From positions 1-7,441 of the forward strand of contig PXDL01000354.1 of assembly GCA_003566395.1 (NCBI GenBank): a stretch of DNA of 7,441 nucleotides, given 5' to 3'. Made by a program: the position numbers and the translations under genes. Shown piece by piece: positions 6,908 through 7,441 of the stretch. This stretch comes from Balneolia bacterium. GTDB taxonomy: Bacteria; Bacteroidota; Rhodothermia; Balneolales; Cyclonatronaceae. Numbering within the stretch: position 1 is the stretch's first letter; each line of letters starts with the position of its first letter. The notes under the pieces are model-generated. The model did no database searches. It saw nothing but the letters and a program-made list of their open reading frames with translations, and had not been told where the DNA came from.

Positions 6908-7441
6908 TTAAGGCGTAAGGCGACCCATCATTCTCGGGAAAGGTATGGTTTCCCGAACATGGCTTAGCCCGCAAATCCAGGCCACTGTCCGCTCGATGCC
7001 CAGACCGAAACCACTGTGCGGGACCGAACCGAACCGGCGCAAATCCATATACCAGCTAAACGTTTCTTCACTCAGGTTGTGCTCCCTGATTCTCAGCTCA
7101 AGCAGGTCGGCGTCATCTTCACGCTGCGCCCCGCCTATCATCTCGCCATAGCCTTCCGGAGCAAGCATATCCACGCCGAGCGCGATTTCCGGATTTTCGG
7201 GATCACGCTTCATATAAAACGCCTTTACCGCAGCCGGATATCCATGTACCAGCACCGGGCGATCATAATGCATGGTTAGCAGGGTTTCATCACTGCCTCC
7301 GAAATCCTCGCCCCAGTTAAAGTTGAGAGCAGATTTTCGCCAGACCGGAATATTGCGAAGATGTTCTTCGGCTTCCTCCTTCGAAGCCCGCAATTCTTTG
7401 AGCCTTTTGTCAATCTGAAACTTCCGACCTTTTTTGGCCTG
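6908..7441 (-). CDS. asnS: Asparagine-tRNA ligase, C-terminal part (cut by window edge)
   Basis: The last 177 residues of a class II aminoacyl-tRNA synthetase that charges tRNA-Asn with asparagine, using ATP. The frame is open to the right edge at 7441, so the N-terminal anticodon-binding OB-fold and class II motifs 1 and 2 lie outside the window. A TTG at 7393 is internal (reading KELRASKEE) and is not the start. Visible hallmarks are YPAAVKAFYM, GVDMLAPEGYGEMIGGAQRE and class II motif 3, HSGFGLGIERTVAW, ending in RETIPFPRMMGRLTP. The HSGFGLG and IPFPR forms point to AsnRS rather than AspRS, and the GEMIGGAQRE block is also typical of AsnRS. Its presence suggests direct charging of tRNA-Asn instead of, or alongside, the Asp-tRNA amidation route. 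holA follows 28 bases downstream. Confidence 0.96.
   Translation of the reverse strand, partial: QAKKGRKFQIDKRLKELRASKEEAEEHLRNIPVWRKSALNFNWGEDFGGSDETLLTMHYDRPVLVHGYPAAVKAFYMKRDPENPEIALGVDMLAPEGYGEMIGGAQREDDADLLELRIREHNLSEETFSWYMDLRRFGSVPHSGFGLGIERTVAWICGLSHVRETIPFPRMMGRLTP

Noticed and set aside
7393..7393. TTG at 7393 as the start of a short 161-residue protein
   Set aside because: The frame continues to the window edge, and the encoded region is the catalytic C-terminal part of AsnRS, which needs its N-terminal domains.

Overview
This 7.4 kb window looks like ordinary chromosomal housekeeping DNA from a member of the Bacteroidota or its relatives. A Balneolota/Rhodothermota-type marine or halophilic bacterium is my best guess. 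The guess rests on protein style: a diverged HolA, an RtcB of the DSHQGYGMP type, and several genes with little or no Shine-Dalgarno sequence. No 16S rRNA or lineage-specific marker is present, so the placement is tentative. I see no IS element, integrase, phage gene, tRNA or CRISPR array.

Plus-strand half (1-3450). About 335 bases of non-coding leader precede a tight three-gene cluster. pncB (nicotinate phosphoribosyltransferase) is followed 24 bases later by pncA (nicotinamidase). pncA overlaps the start of a DAO-family FAD oxidoreductase by one base (TGATG). PncA and PncB together form the nicotinamide to nicotinate to NaMN arm of NAD salvage. The third gene is not an obvious member of that pathway. 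Its C-terminal half resembles the oxidase domain of the tRNA-modification enzyme MnmC, or ThiO.

Minus-strand half (3478-7441), two transcription units reading leftward. The upstream unit is asnS (only its 3' part is in the window), holA (DNA polymerase III delta subunit) and an ECF-type sigma factor. It ends at a perfect 14-bp hairpin with a T-run at 5068-5105. Beyond the hairpin come rtcB (3'-phosphate RNA ligase) and, 28 bases later, a small single-pass membrane protein with an exported HxxHxHxxxH motif like that of streptococcal histidine-triad proteins. This unit converges on the oxidoreductase gene with only 27 bases between stop codons.

Nothing here amounts to a clear new multi-gene system. 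The points most worth checking are the histidine-triad-like membrane protein paired with rtcB, the oxidoreductase coupled to NAD salvage, the sigma factor with no neighbouring anti-sigma gene, and the long untranslated leader of pncB.
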